From positions 1-64,000 of the forward strand of contig JAFDDH010000014.1 of NCBI GenBank assembly GCA_019310975.1: a stretch of 64,000 bases of DNA, read 5' to 3'. The notes beneath the pieces are model-generated. The model did not search any database. It saw only the letters and a program-made list of their open reading frames with translations, and had not been told where the DNA came from. Positions 29,562 through 37,959 of this stretch are shown here, piece after piece (within the stretch, counting starts at the first letter, position 1; each line of letters starts with the position of its first letter). Made by a program: the position numbers and the translations under genes. Origin of the DNA: Deltaproteobacteria bacterium (lineage in GTDB: Bacteria; Myxococcota_A; UBA9160; UBA4427).

Positions 29562-30170
29562 ATGGTGCAATCCAGCAGACTGCTCCTGATCGTGGCCACC
29601 GCGACGATGCTTGCGCAGAGCCCGAACGCGTGGGCGAGTGGCGAAGAGATCGGAGGCGAAGAGGCGGCCGCGCAGCCGGCGAGCGAGACGCCGACGACCG
29701 GGACCGCGCCCGCCGCCGAGTCGGACGTCACGCCGCAGCCCACCGAGAGTGCGGCCGAGACCGATCCATCCGCCCAGGTGCCGGTGGCGGAACCCGAAGC
29801 CACGCCCGCGATCCAGGCGGGCGCCGAGGGCCACGTCGCGCTGGCTCGCTTCACCACGGCGGTCGAGAATCGCGAGCCAGTCGACGCGGTGACATTCCTC
29901 GAGAACGACGCCGCCCTGATCTACTTCTACACCGACCTGCGCAACCTCTCGGGACAGACCGTCACACACCGTTGGGAGCTCGGCGGCGAGGTCATGGCCG
30001 AGGTGCCCTTCTCGGTGGGATCGGACCGCTGGCGAATCTGGTCCAGCAAGCGGCTGCGGCCCGACTGGGCGGGCGACTGGACGGTGGCGGTGGTGCAGGG
30101 CGATGGCGAGGTGATCGCCAGCGAAACCTTCACCCTGCAGCCCAAGCTGCAGCCCAAGCCACAGCCCTAG
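29562..30170 (+). CDS. DUF2914 domain-containing exported protein
   Basis: signal peptide; FYTDLRNLSGQTVTHRWELGGEVMAEVPFSVGSDRWRIWSSKRL typical of DUF2914. Confidence 0.82.
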   Translation: MVQSSRLLLIVATATMLAQSPNAWASGEEIGGEEAAAQPASETPTTGTAPAAESDVTPQPTESAAETDPSAQVPVAEPEATPAIQAGAEGHVALARFTTAVENREPVDAVTFLENDAALIYFYTDLRNLSGQTVTHRWELGGEVMAEVPFSVGSDRWRIWSSKRLRPDWAGDWTVAVVQGDGEVIASETFTLQPKLQPKPQP

Positions 30171-30215
30171 CCCGACCCAGACCTGGGAGCCGAAGCGGCG
30201 GATGGCCGCCAGCGC

Positions 30216-30560
30216 TCAGGAGAGCAGTACGCGCGAGTAGGCTTCGTCGTCGAAGCCCACGAGCACGGTCTTGCCACGCCGGATCGTCGGTGCGCGCAGA
30301 TTGCCCGTCGGCCCCAACATGCTGTCTACGACCTCGTCGTCGGCGCGCTTTCCGGGCTTGAACTCGCGCACCTTCTTGCCCTTGGCGACGACCACCTTGC
30401 TGGCCGCATCCGCGAGCGACTGGGCGTCGTCGCGTCCGAGCTTGCGGCTGGCGGGGATGGTCTGCTTCGCCTCGATGCCATGTGCGTCCAGGAACTTGGA
30501 CGCTCGCGTGCAGGACGTTCAACCCTTGCGGTGGTAGTACCAGTCGATCTTCGCTGCCAT
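30216..30560 (-). CDS. ArsC-family thioredoxin-fold selenoprotein (UxxC), in-frame UGA = Sec at 30519-30521
   Basis: Manual translation: MAAKIDWYYHRKG-U-TSCTRASKFLDAHGIEAKQTIPASRKLGRDDAQSLADAASKVVVAKGKKVREFKPGKRADDEVVDSMLGPTGNLRAPTIRRGKTVLVGFDDEAYSRVLLS*; UGA at the redox-active Cys position; hairpin 22 nt downstream. Confidence 0.9.
30484..30503 (-). promoter_or_regulatory. bacterial SECIS-like hairpin
   Basis: RNA GCGUCCA-AGUUCC-UGGACGC: 7-bp perfect stem, 6-nt loop with G in second position, loop starts 22 nt after the UGA. Confidence 0.8.
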
Positions 30561-30646
30561 CTCGCTTTCCTCCATCGCCGAGCCGCCGCGGTGCCCGGGC
30601 ACGGGAGGAAGTGATAGCGCGCCTGCGAGGCGGGGACCGGTAGGCG

Positions 30647-31345
30647 TCAGGACTGCGCTGATGCAATCGGCGTGGCGGTCGCACGCACGCGCTGATTGCG
30701 CTTGCGGAAGCCGTCGAGCAGGACATCGGTCGCCCGAACCAGACACGCCTCGAGGGATGTGCTGGCCGATCGCTCGGGATCCGCGAGCCAACGCCCCAGC
30801 GCGCCCTGCAGCCCCGCGAGCAACAGCTCGGCGAGCTCTTCGGGCTCCACATCGCCCCGCACCTCGCCCCGCTCGCGTGCGCGCTCGATCAGGGCGCGAG
30901 CTCCGGACCCCGCCGGACCGGGGGCTCGGCCCCTCTTTCGAGCGCGGTCGCGTCCACCGATGGGCGGCCCTGCAGCGCGAACACGCGACCAGGCCGCGCG
31001 CATCAGCTCGGCGTCGTCCTCGACCCGGCTCGCCAGGTCGCGGACCGCATCGCGCACCTGCCTGCGCAGTGCCCGATCGGTTGGCGAGGCCGCGACCGTC
31101 TCGAAGCAGTCGTCGACCACGGCCTCGGCCCACTCGGCCAGGACCGCATCCTTGCTCGGGAAATAGTTGAAGAAGGTGGCTTCGCTGATCTCGCAGCGGG
31201 CCGCGATGGAGCGCACCGGCACACAACCGATACTCGATTGGCGAAACAACGCGATCGCGTTCTCAATGATTGCTGCACGCTGACGCCGCTGCTTTCGAGC
31301 TCGAAGGCCCATCGTCTCTTTGTTGCTCGGATTTATCATTATCAT
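30647..31345 (-). CDS. TetR family transcriptional regulator
   Basis: AAIIENAIALFRQSSIGCVPVRSIAARCEISEATFFNYFPSKDAVLAEWAEAV HTH; alternative start MGLRARKQRR at 31309. Confidence 0.92.
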   Translation of the reverse strand: MIMINPSNKETMGLRARKQRRQRAAIIENAIALFRQSSIGCVPVRSIAARCEISEATFFNYFPSKDAVLAEWAEAVVDDCFETVAASPTDRALRRQVRDAVRDLASRVEDDAELMRAAWSRVRAAGPPIGGRDRARKRGRAPGPAGSGARALIERARERGEVRGDVEPEELAELLLAGLQGALGRWLADPERSASTSLEACLVRATDVLLDGFRKRNQRVRATATPIASAQS

Positions 31346-31773
31346 TTATTATTAAAGTATCTACAATTTTAGTGCAAGCTTTTATTTTTTCCCGAACTAG
31401 AATCCGTCTCGTCACACGGCCGCGCTCGGGCGGGCCGCCAAGGTCGGGCGCCTGCTCTCGACCGCCTCGATCGCGACCTCTTCCTGGGCGATCCAGACCC
31501 GGGCGAGGGGCGACTCTTCGGCGGCCGGGTGGCGGCTCGGTCCGTGCTGGCGGCCTACTCGACGGGGCCGTCGCCGGAGCAGAGCCAGCTCCACTCCCTG
31601 CATGCCTACTTCCTGCGTCCCGGCCGTTATGGTACGCGTCTGCGACCCGGGCGAGTTCGAGCCGGGCGGCGTGCAGGTTGCGTCTGTGGTCCGGGAAGGT
31701 CTGATCCGCACGCCACGCCCGGGGACCACGAGCGACGGACGCACCGAGGAGCCACACCCGAGGAGCCACGACC

Positions 31774-33015
31774 ATGCAGAGCCCGCAGCTTCCCCTCATC
31801 CCGCGTGCACTCAACTTTGCCGGACGTCAGCTCGAACGCGTCGGCCTGCAGCCGATTCGACTGGACAGGGACGCAATCCTCGCCGGGGCCCGCCGCGCCA
31901 CCGAGCTCGATGACTTCGGCGACGACTCGTTTCGCGAGGGACTCGACCGACTCCTGCTCTCGCTGGACGAGGACGCCCAACTCAGCGTGCTCGGACGCTA
32001 TATCGCGCGCACCGACATCGGGCATTGCCTGGAGAATCGGCTCCAATTGGTGGATTGGCATAAGCGGCATCCCGAGATCGGCCGCGGCGAGATCCGGCGC
32101 CCGATCTTCATCTGCGGTCAGGGCCGTACCGGCACCACGATCCTGCACGAATTGCTCGCCCTCGATCCGGCCAATCGCGTACCGCTCAGCTGGGAGGTGG
32201 AATTCCCCTTTCCGCCGCCGGAGCGCGACACCTACACGACCGATCCGCGCATCGAAGCTTGCCAGAAGGAGCTCGACGGCTCCGAGCGACTGGTTCCCGA
32301 CTTCAAGCGCATGCACCGAATGGGCGCCCGCCTTCCTCAGGAGTGCGTCCGCATCACGGCGAGCGACTTCCGCAGCCTGATCTTTACCGCTCAGTGGCGC
32401 GTCATTGGCTACACGCAGTGGCTCACGCACGAAGCCGACATGAGCTCGGCCTACGCGTTCCACAAGCAGATGCTGCAGCTTCTGCAGTGGCGCTGCCCGG
32501 CGGAGCGCTGGATCGTGAAGTCACCCGGTCACCTCTGGTGCCTCGAAGACGTGCTCGGCACATATCCCGACGCGCTCTTCATCCAGACGCACCGCGACCC
32601 GCTGCATGTGCTTTCGTCCTTGTCGAGTCTGGAGGTCGTGCTGCGCAAGATGTCGAGCGATCGGATTCTGCTGAGCGAAATCGCGCAGGAGTGGTCACGC
32701 TGGTGCAGTGATAGCTACGACCGCTCCGTCGACTTCCGCCAGAAGGGGATGATCGATTCGTCGCGCATCGTCGATCTGCAGTTCCGCGATTTCATATCGG
32801 ACCCGATCAGGAATGTGCAAAGCATCTACGACCAATTCGGCTTGGAGCTCCGGCCCGACGTCGAGAAGAATATGCGCGACTACGTGGCTTCGAACCCCAG
32901 CGATCGCGACGGCAAGCACGTCCACCGCATCGAGGACACGGGCCTCGACTTCGCCGAAGAGCGCGCGAAGGTCAAGCGCTACCAGGAGTACTTCGACGTT
33001 CCGTCGGAGACCTAG
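31774..33015 (+). CDS. sulfotransferase family protein
   Basis: FICGQGRTGTTILHELLALDP PAPS-binding loop; WIVKSPGHLWCLEDVLGTYPDALFIQTHRDPLHV. Confidence 0.9.
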   Translation: MQSPQLPLIPRALNFAGRQLERVGLQPIRLDRDAILAGARRATELDDFGDDSFREGLDRLLLSLDEDAQLSVLGRYIARTDIGHCLENRLQLVDWHKRHPEIGRGEIRRPIFICGQGRTGTTILHELLALDPANRVPLSWEVEFPFPPPERDTYTTDPRIEACQKELDGSERLVPDFKRMHRMGARLPQECVRITASDFRSLIFTAQWRVIGYTQWLTHEADMSSAYAFHKQMLQLLQWRCPAERWIVKSPGHLWCLEDVLGTYPDALFIQTHRDPLHVLSSLSSLEVVLRKMSSDRILLSEIAQEWSRWCSDSYDRSVDFRQKGMIDSSRIVDLQFRDFISDPIRNVQSIYDQFGLELRPDVEKNMRDYVASNPSDRDGKHVHRIEDTGLDFAEERAKVKRYQEYFDVPSET

Positions 33016-35717
33016 CCCGGCTTCGGCGCGAACGTACACTCCACCCCTTCGAAGAGACCATCCTCGAGGTCGGCCTTCTCGACCAGCTCGTGCGAGAGTG
33101 TGCGCGTTGCGTCGAGCACATCCGGCAGTACCGGCGCGAGACGGGCGAGCGTCGCCGCGTTGGCACGCAGCACCAGGCTCTCCACCTCACGCCCCATCGA
33201 GACCTCGGCGTCCGCCTTGGCCTTGTTGACCGCTGCCTGCGCGGCCACCGCCAGATCGAAGCTGTCGGCGTCATCCGGAGCAGCGACGCCGGCGAAGTCC
33301 ACATCCGCGGGCCAGCTTGCAATATGGATGCTCTGGTGGCCCGTCTCCTCGGCGAACGCCCACGACCAGACCTCTTCAGTGATGTACGGCAGGATCGGCG
33401 CGAAGAGCCGCAGCAATACGGAGAGACCCAGCCGCAACGAGGCCACCGCAGATCCGCTCGCCAGCGCCGCATCGCCGGAGGCGCCATCTGCGAAGCCCCG
33501 CGCCCGGACCTTCGCAAGCTCGAGATAGGTGTCCGTGAAGTGGGTCCAGAAGAAGCTCTCGGTCTCCTGGAGCGAGTGAGCGTAGTTGTAATCCTCGAAG
33601 TTGGCGGTGCTCGCCTCGACGAGCGCGCGCAGCTTGGCCACGAAGGCCCGGTCGAGCTCGCTTGAGATCGGGTGCACCTCGGCGGTCTGCGAGAGCACGA
33701 ATTTCGCGGCATTGAAGATCTTCGTGACCAGCCGCTTCCCGATCTTCCAGACCTTCTCGTCGAAGGCGGTATCCGCGCCGAGGCGCGCGCTCGCCGCCCA
33801 ATAGCGGCCCGCGTCGGCCGTGTATTGCTCGAGTAGGGGCATCGGCGTCATGACATTGCCCTTGCTCTTCGACATCTTCTTGCGGTCCGGGTCGAGGATC
33901 CAGCCCGAGATCATCGCGTTGTGCCAGGGCACGCTCTCCTCGTGCAGCATCGCCTTGGCGATCGTGTAGAACGCCCATGTGCGGATGATGTCGTGGCCCT
34001 GGGGCCGCACGTCCGCCGGAAAGAGCTTCGCGTGGCGTTCGTCGTCGATTCCCCAGCACGAGCTGATCTGCGGCGTCATCGAGCTGGTGAACCAGGTATC
34101 GAAGATGTCGGGATCACCCGTGAAGCCGCCCGGATGATCGCGATTCGATTCGTCGTACCCCTTCGGCGCATCCACGCTCGGATCGACGGGCATGTCGGCG
34201 CACTCCGCGACGATCGCGGCGTCGTAGTTCGGCTCGCCCGCATCGTCCAGTGGATACCAGACCGGGATCGGTACTCCGAAATAGCGCTGGCGCGAGAGAC
34301 ACCAATCCAGGCTCAGCTTCTCGGTCCAGTCCCGGAAGCGGGCGTGCATGAAGGCGGGATGCCAATCGACCTCGGCGCCCTTGGCGAGCAACTCATCCTT
34401 GTGATCGAGCAATCGCGCAAACCATTGGCGTGTGGGCAGGTACTCGAGCGGCCGGTCGCCCTTCTCGAAGAACTTCACCGGGTGCTGGATGGTCTCGGGC
34501 TCGCCCTGCAGTGGAGCGCCGCGGCCCGTCGCGCTGCCCTCCGGCTCGCGCAGCAGCTCGGTGATGCGCGACTGTGCCTGCTTGACATTCTTACCCGCCA
34601 GCTCGGCGTAGTAGCCGTTGGCCGCATCCGCATCCAGACTCTCGAAACCCTCACTACCGAAGCTCACGTCCAGTAGCCGTCCGTTGCGTCCCACCAATTG
34701 GCGCAACATCAGCCCCTCGTCTCGCCACCACACGACATCCGTCGCATCGCCGAACGTACACACCATCAGCACGCCCGTGCCCTTCTCGGGGTCGGCGAGC
34801 TCGCTCGGAAAGATCGGCACGGGTACGCGAAAGAGCGGTGTGAGGGCACGCTTGCCGAAGAAGGATTTGTAGCGATCGTCGTCCGGATGCGCGGTGACAC
34901 CCACGCAGGCGGGTAGCAGCTCCGGCCGGGTCGTCGCGATCACGAACGAATCATCCGTTCCCTCCACCCCGAACTCGATATGGTGGAAGGCACCTCGTAT
35001 CTGCTTGTCCTCGACCTCGGCCTGGGCGACCGCGCATTGGAAGTCGACGTCCCACATCGTGGGCGCCTCACTCGTATAGACGTGCCCCTTGTCGTAGAGA
35101 TCTCGGAACGAACGCTGCGCGATGCGACGGCAGTGGTCGTCGATGGTCTGATACTCCTGGCTCCAGTCCACCGAAAGGCCGAGTCTGCGCCAGAGCGCAC
35201 GGAAGTACTCCTCGTCCTGGTTGATCAGGCCGTAGCAAGCCTCGATGAAGTTCGGGCGCGAGATCAGGCGCGGCGGCTTCTTGCGCAGCTTGGCGCTGGC
35301 CTCCTCGAGCACCAGCCCCTCGACGTAGGGCGTGCTCGGATCACAGCGCACGTGGTAGTAGTTCTGCACGCGGCGCTCGGTGGGCAGGCCGTTGTCGTCC
35401 CATCCCATCGGGTAGAAGATGTTCTGCCCGCGCATGCGTTCGAAGCGCACCATCACGTCGGCCTGGGTGTAGGAGAAGACGTGACCCACGTGCAGCGAGC
35501 CCGATGCGGTGGGCGGCGGTGTGTCGACCACATAGGTCTCATCGCGCGGGCGATCCGGATCCCAGCGATAGATGCCGGACTTCTGCCACGCCTCGTCCCA
35601 GCGGACCTCGGCCCCGGCCGCATCGAAATGCTTTGCGAGGCTCGCGGGATCGATGGCGCGGACGCCGCCGGTCGGGGCGCTCGATGAGGCGGCCTGGGCG
35701 GGGTTCTCGTCGCTCAT
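33012..35717 (-). CDS. valS: valine--tRNA ligase
   Basis: PPPTASGSLHVGHVFSYTQADVMVRFERMRGQNIFYPMGWDDNGLPTERRVQ; KKMSKSKGNVMTP; start MSDENP at 35717. Confidence 0.96.
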   Translation of the reverse strand: MSDENPAQAASSSAPTGGVRAIDPASLAKHFDAAGAEVRWDEAWQKSGIYRWDPDRPRDETYVVDTPPPTASGSLHVGHVFSYTQADVMVRFERMRGQNIFYPMGWDDNGLPTERRVQNYYHVRCDPSTPYVEGLVLEEASAKLRKKPPRLISRPNFIEACYGLINQDEEYFRALWRRLGLSVDWSQEYQTIDDHCRRIAQRSFRDLYDKGHVYTSEAPTMWDVDFQCAVAQAEVEDKQIRGAFHHIEFGVEGTDDSFVIATTRPELLPACVGVTAHPDDDRYKSFFGKRALTPLFRVPVPIFPSELADPEKGTGVLMVCTFGDATDVVWWRDEGLMLRQLVGRNGRLLDVSFGSEGFESLDADAANGYYAELAGKNVKQAQSRITELLREPEGSATGRGAPLQGEPETIQHPVKFFEKGDRPLEYLPTRQWFARLLDHKDELLAKGAEVDWHPAFMHARFRDWTEKLSLDWCLSRQRYFGVPIPVWYPLDDAGEPNYDAAIVAECADMPVDPSVDAPKGYDESNRDHPGGFTGDPDIFDTWFTSSMTPQISSCWGIDDERHAKLFPADVRPQGHDIIRTWAFYTIAKAMLHEESVPWHNAMISGWILDPDRKKMSKSKGNVMTPMPLLEQYTADAGRYWAASARLGADTAFDEKVWKIGKRLVTKIFNAAKFVLSQTAEVHPISSELDRAFVAKLRALVEASTANFEDYNYAHSLQETESFFWTHFTDTYLELAKVRARGFADGASGDAALASGSAVASLRLGLSVLLRLFAPILPYITEEVWSWAFAEETGHQSIHIASWPADVDFAGVAAPDDADSFDLAVAAQAAVNKAKADAEVSMGREVESLVLRANAATLARLAPVLPDVLDATRTLSHELVEKADLEDGLFEGVECTFAPKPG

Positions 35718-35878
35718 GGGGCGGCTAACATAGACCAGCACACTGCTTCGGGACGCCGGAAGCGGTGTCGATCCCCACGGGGTAAAGCTTGCAACCCCCG
35801 GGCAGTGCGTCTAATCTCCGCGCTCCGCTCGCCCCGCGAGCCGTCCCGCTCGAAATGGGCGGCACACCCGGAGTCCCC

Positions 35879-36184
35879 ATGGCGAAGAAGTCGCAGATCA
35901 ATCGAGACAATCGGCGCAAGGTGCTGATCACGAAGCACGCCGAGCGGCGCGCCGAGCTGCGCAAGCGGCTGAACGATCCGAACGTCTCGATCGAAGACAA
36001 GATCAAGATTCAGGAGGCGTTCGCCAAGCTGCCGCGCAACTCCTGCCCGACCCGTTGGAACAATCGCTGCACCGTCTCCGGCCGCTCCAGGGCCTACTAC
36101 CGCAAGTTCGGCATCAGCCGCATCGCGCTGCGCGAGCTGGCCCTGACCGGCCAGCTGCCGGGTATGCGGAAGTCGAGCTGGTAG
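35879..36184 (+). CDS. rpsN: 30S ribosomal protein S14 (Cys-pair-less, C- type)
   Basis: [14 protein letters not shown]...[41 protein letters not shown]. Confidence 0.97.
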   Translation: MAKKSQINRDNRRKVLITKHAERRAELRKRLNDPNVSIEDKIKIQEAFAKLPRNSCPTRWNNRCTVSGRSRAYYRKFGISRIALRELALTGQLPGMRKSSW

Positions 36185-36189
36185 CGCGA

Positions 36190-36234
36190 CTGGCGGGCTG
36201 GCGGGCTGGCGGGCTGGCGGGCTGGCGGGCTGGC
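36190..36234. repeat. tandem repeat, 8-bp unit ctggcggg, about 5.6 copies
   Basis: perfect repetition read directly in the rpsN-rpmE spacer. Confidence 0.97.
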
Positions 36235-36259
36235 AAAGAGGAGAGGCGGGGAGAACGAA

Positions 36260-36508
36260 GTGAAGCCCGACATACATCCCAAATACCACGACGTGATCTT
36301 CGTCGACTCGGCGACCGGAACCGAGTGGACGACACGCTCCACCTTGACGTCCAAGGAGACCCGCGAGATCGATGGCAGCGAGGTCCCGGTGGTGCGGCTC
36401 GAGATCTCGTCCGTGAGCCACCCCTTCTGGACAGGCAAGATGCGCGAGCTCGACACGGACGGGAAGATCGAGCGATTCCGCAAGCGCTACGGGTCAAAGA
36501 AGAAGTAG
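36260..36508 (+). CDS. rpmE2: 50S ribosomal protein L31 type B
   Basis: MKPDIHPKYHDVIFVDSATGTEWTTRSTL...SHPFWTGKMRELDTDGKIERFRKRYG; no Cys; GTG start. Confidence 0.96.
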   Translation: MKPDIHPKYHDVIFVDSATGTEWTTRSTLTSKETREIDGSEVPVVRLEISSVSHPFWTGKMRELDTDGKIERFRKRYGSKKK

Positions 36509-36578
36509 CGCGGCGACGAGCCGACCCAACCTCTGACCACGCTCGATCGAACACCAAGCCCCGCCAAGCGTCCGCTAC

Positions 36579-36630
36579 AGAATCCAGAAGGGCCCGCACC
36601 GTCTCCGGTGCGGGCCCTTCTGGATTCTGG
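36579..36630. terminator. bidirectional terminator-like inverted repeat, 24-bp perfect stem, 4-nt loop
   Basis: cagaatccagaagggcccgcaccg-tctc-cggtgcgggcccttctggattctg between convergent rpmE2 and rpmB. Confidence 0.85.
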
Positions 36631-36650
36631 CGCCGCGGATCGCCGGCCGC

Positions 36651-36956
36651 CTAGGGGGTGGTCGCCTTTCGACCGCCGGAGAGCTTCTTCTTGATCGCCC
36701 GCTTCAGGCGCAGCGCCTCGGGCATGAGCTTCTGGTCGGCGGTGCCGAGCAGGAATCCGTCGAGGCCGCCCTTCTTTTGCACGGTGCGCAGGGTACGCGT
36801 GGCCACTCTCAATCGGATCGAACGACCGAGCGTCTCGGAGGAGAGCGTCACCTTCTGGATATTCGGGTCGAAGCGGCGATTCGTGTGCCGCATCGAGTGG
36901 GATACGTTGTGCCCGAATTGAACTTCCTTGCCCGTCAGTGCGCAGCGGCGTGCCAT
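36651..36956 (-). CDS. rpmB: 50S ribosomal protein L28
   Basis: MARRCALTGKEVQFGHNVSHSMRHTNRRFDPNIQKVTLSSETLGRSIRLRVATRTLRTVQKKGG. Confidence 0.96.
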   Translation of the reverse strand: MARRCALTGKEVQFGHNVSHSMRHTNRRFDPNIQKVTLSSETLGRSIRLRVATRTLRTVQKKGGLDGFLLGTADQKLMPEALRLKRAIKKKLSGGRKATTP

Positions 36957-37185
36957 GGCACCAGCCCTTCTCGAGATCGCTTCGCCTGGCCAAGCAGGCC
37001 AAGTGCGTGGAATTGGAGTCGCCCCGGCGGCGGCGCGAATGCGCAGCGGTCCCGCTGGGAGGCGGGATAGGTAGCGAGGGCGCCGGAGCGGGTCAACCGC
37101 CCAATCGGGCCTTCCCCGCGGGTCCTGCCGTCGTGGGGGGCTGTGTCGTAGACTCGCACGACTCCAAACGAAGAGCGAGGTGGCA

Positions 37186-37950
37186 ATGGCGTTCCGGGGC
37201 GAAGTCGTACTCATCACGGGCGGCGGCAGCGGCATGGGCCGATTGGCGGCGCGGCGCCTCGCAGCCGGCGGCACCCGTGTGGCGGCACTCGACGTAAACG
37301 AGGAGGGGCTGCGAGAGACCGCGCGAGACCACGACGGCATCCACACTTACGCGCTCGACGTCACCGACGAGCGCGCCGTTCCCGAGACGGTTCAGCAGAT
37401 CGAGAGCGGGCTCGGGCCGATCGACCGCGTGATGAACGCGGCCGCGATCATGCCCACCGGCCTGCTCCTCGATCAGGACGCACGGCTCATCAATCGCATC
37501 ATGGAGATCAACTACGCGGGCACGGTGAACGTCACCATGGCGACCCTGCCCGGCATGGTGGAGCGCGGGCGCGGCGACCTGGTGAACTTCGCCTCCATCG
37601 CGGGCTGGCTGCCCAGCATGCACTTTGGCGCCTACAACGCCTCGAAGTTCGCCGTGGTCGCGTTCACCGAGGTGCTCTACCACGAGAATCGCGGCAAGGG
37701 GGTGCGATTCGCCTGTGTGTGTCCGCCGCCCGTGGCCACGCCGCTGCTCGATCAGGCGAAGAGCCAGCCGAAGGTGCTCGACGAGCTGGCGCCGATTCCT
37801 CCCGAGAAGGTGCTCGACGCCATCGAGCGCTGTCTCGAGAAGGGCAAGCTGATGGTCTACCCGGACCGTGTCTCGGCCCTGAGCCAGCGCCTGCGTCGCT
37901 TCTTCCCCAACTTGCTGTGGCGTGCCTCGCATCGCACCGAGGGGATCTAG
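37186..37950 (+). CDS. SDR family NAD(P)-dependent oxidoreductase
   Basis: VVLITGGGSGMGRLAARRLA; NAAAIMP; YNASKFAVVAFTE. Confidence 0.95.
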   Translation: MAFRGEVVLITGGGSGMGRLAARRLAAGGTRVAALDVNEEGLRETARDHDGIHTYALDVTDERAVPETVQQIESGLGPIDRVMNAAAIMPTGLLLDQDARLINRIMEINYAGTVNVTMATLPGMVERGRGDLVNFASIAGWLPSMHFGAYNASKFAVVAFTEVLYHENRGKGVRFACVCPPPVATPLLDQAKSQPKVLDELAPIPPEKVLDAIERCLEKGKLMVYPDRVSALSQRLRRFFPNLLWRASHRTEGI

Positions 37951-37959
37951 ACAGCCTGG

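Noticed and set aside
30519-31226. ORF 30519..31226(-) as a separate gene
   Set aside because: Its final residues (MAAKIDWYYHRKG) are the N-terminus of the ArsC-family selenoprotein; the upstream part is out-of-frame antisense/overlap with the TetR gene.
36055-36654. ORF 36055..36654(+) containing LAGWRAGGLAGWRAG repeats
   Set aside because: Out-of-frame translation across rpsN, the 8-bp repeat and rpmE2; not a credible protein.
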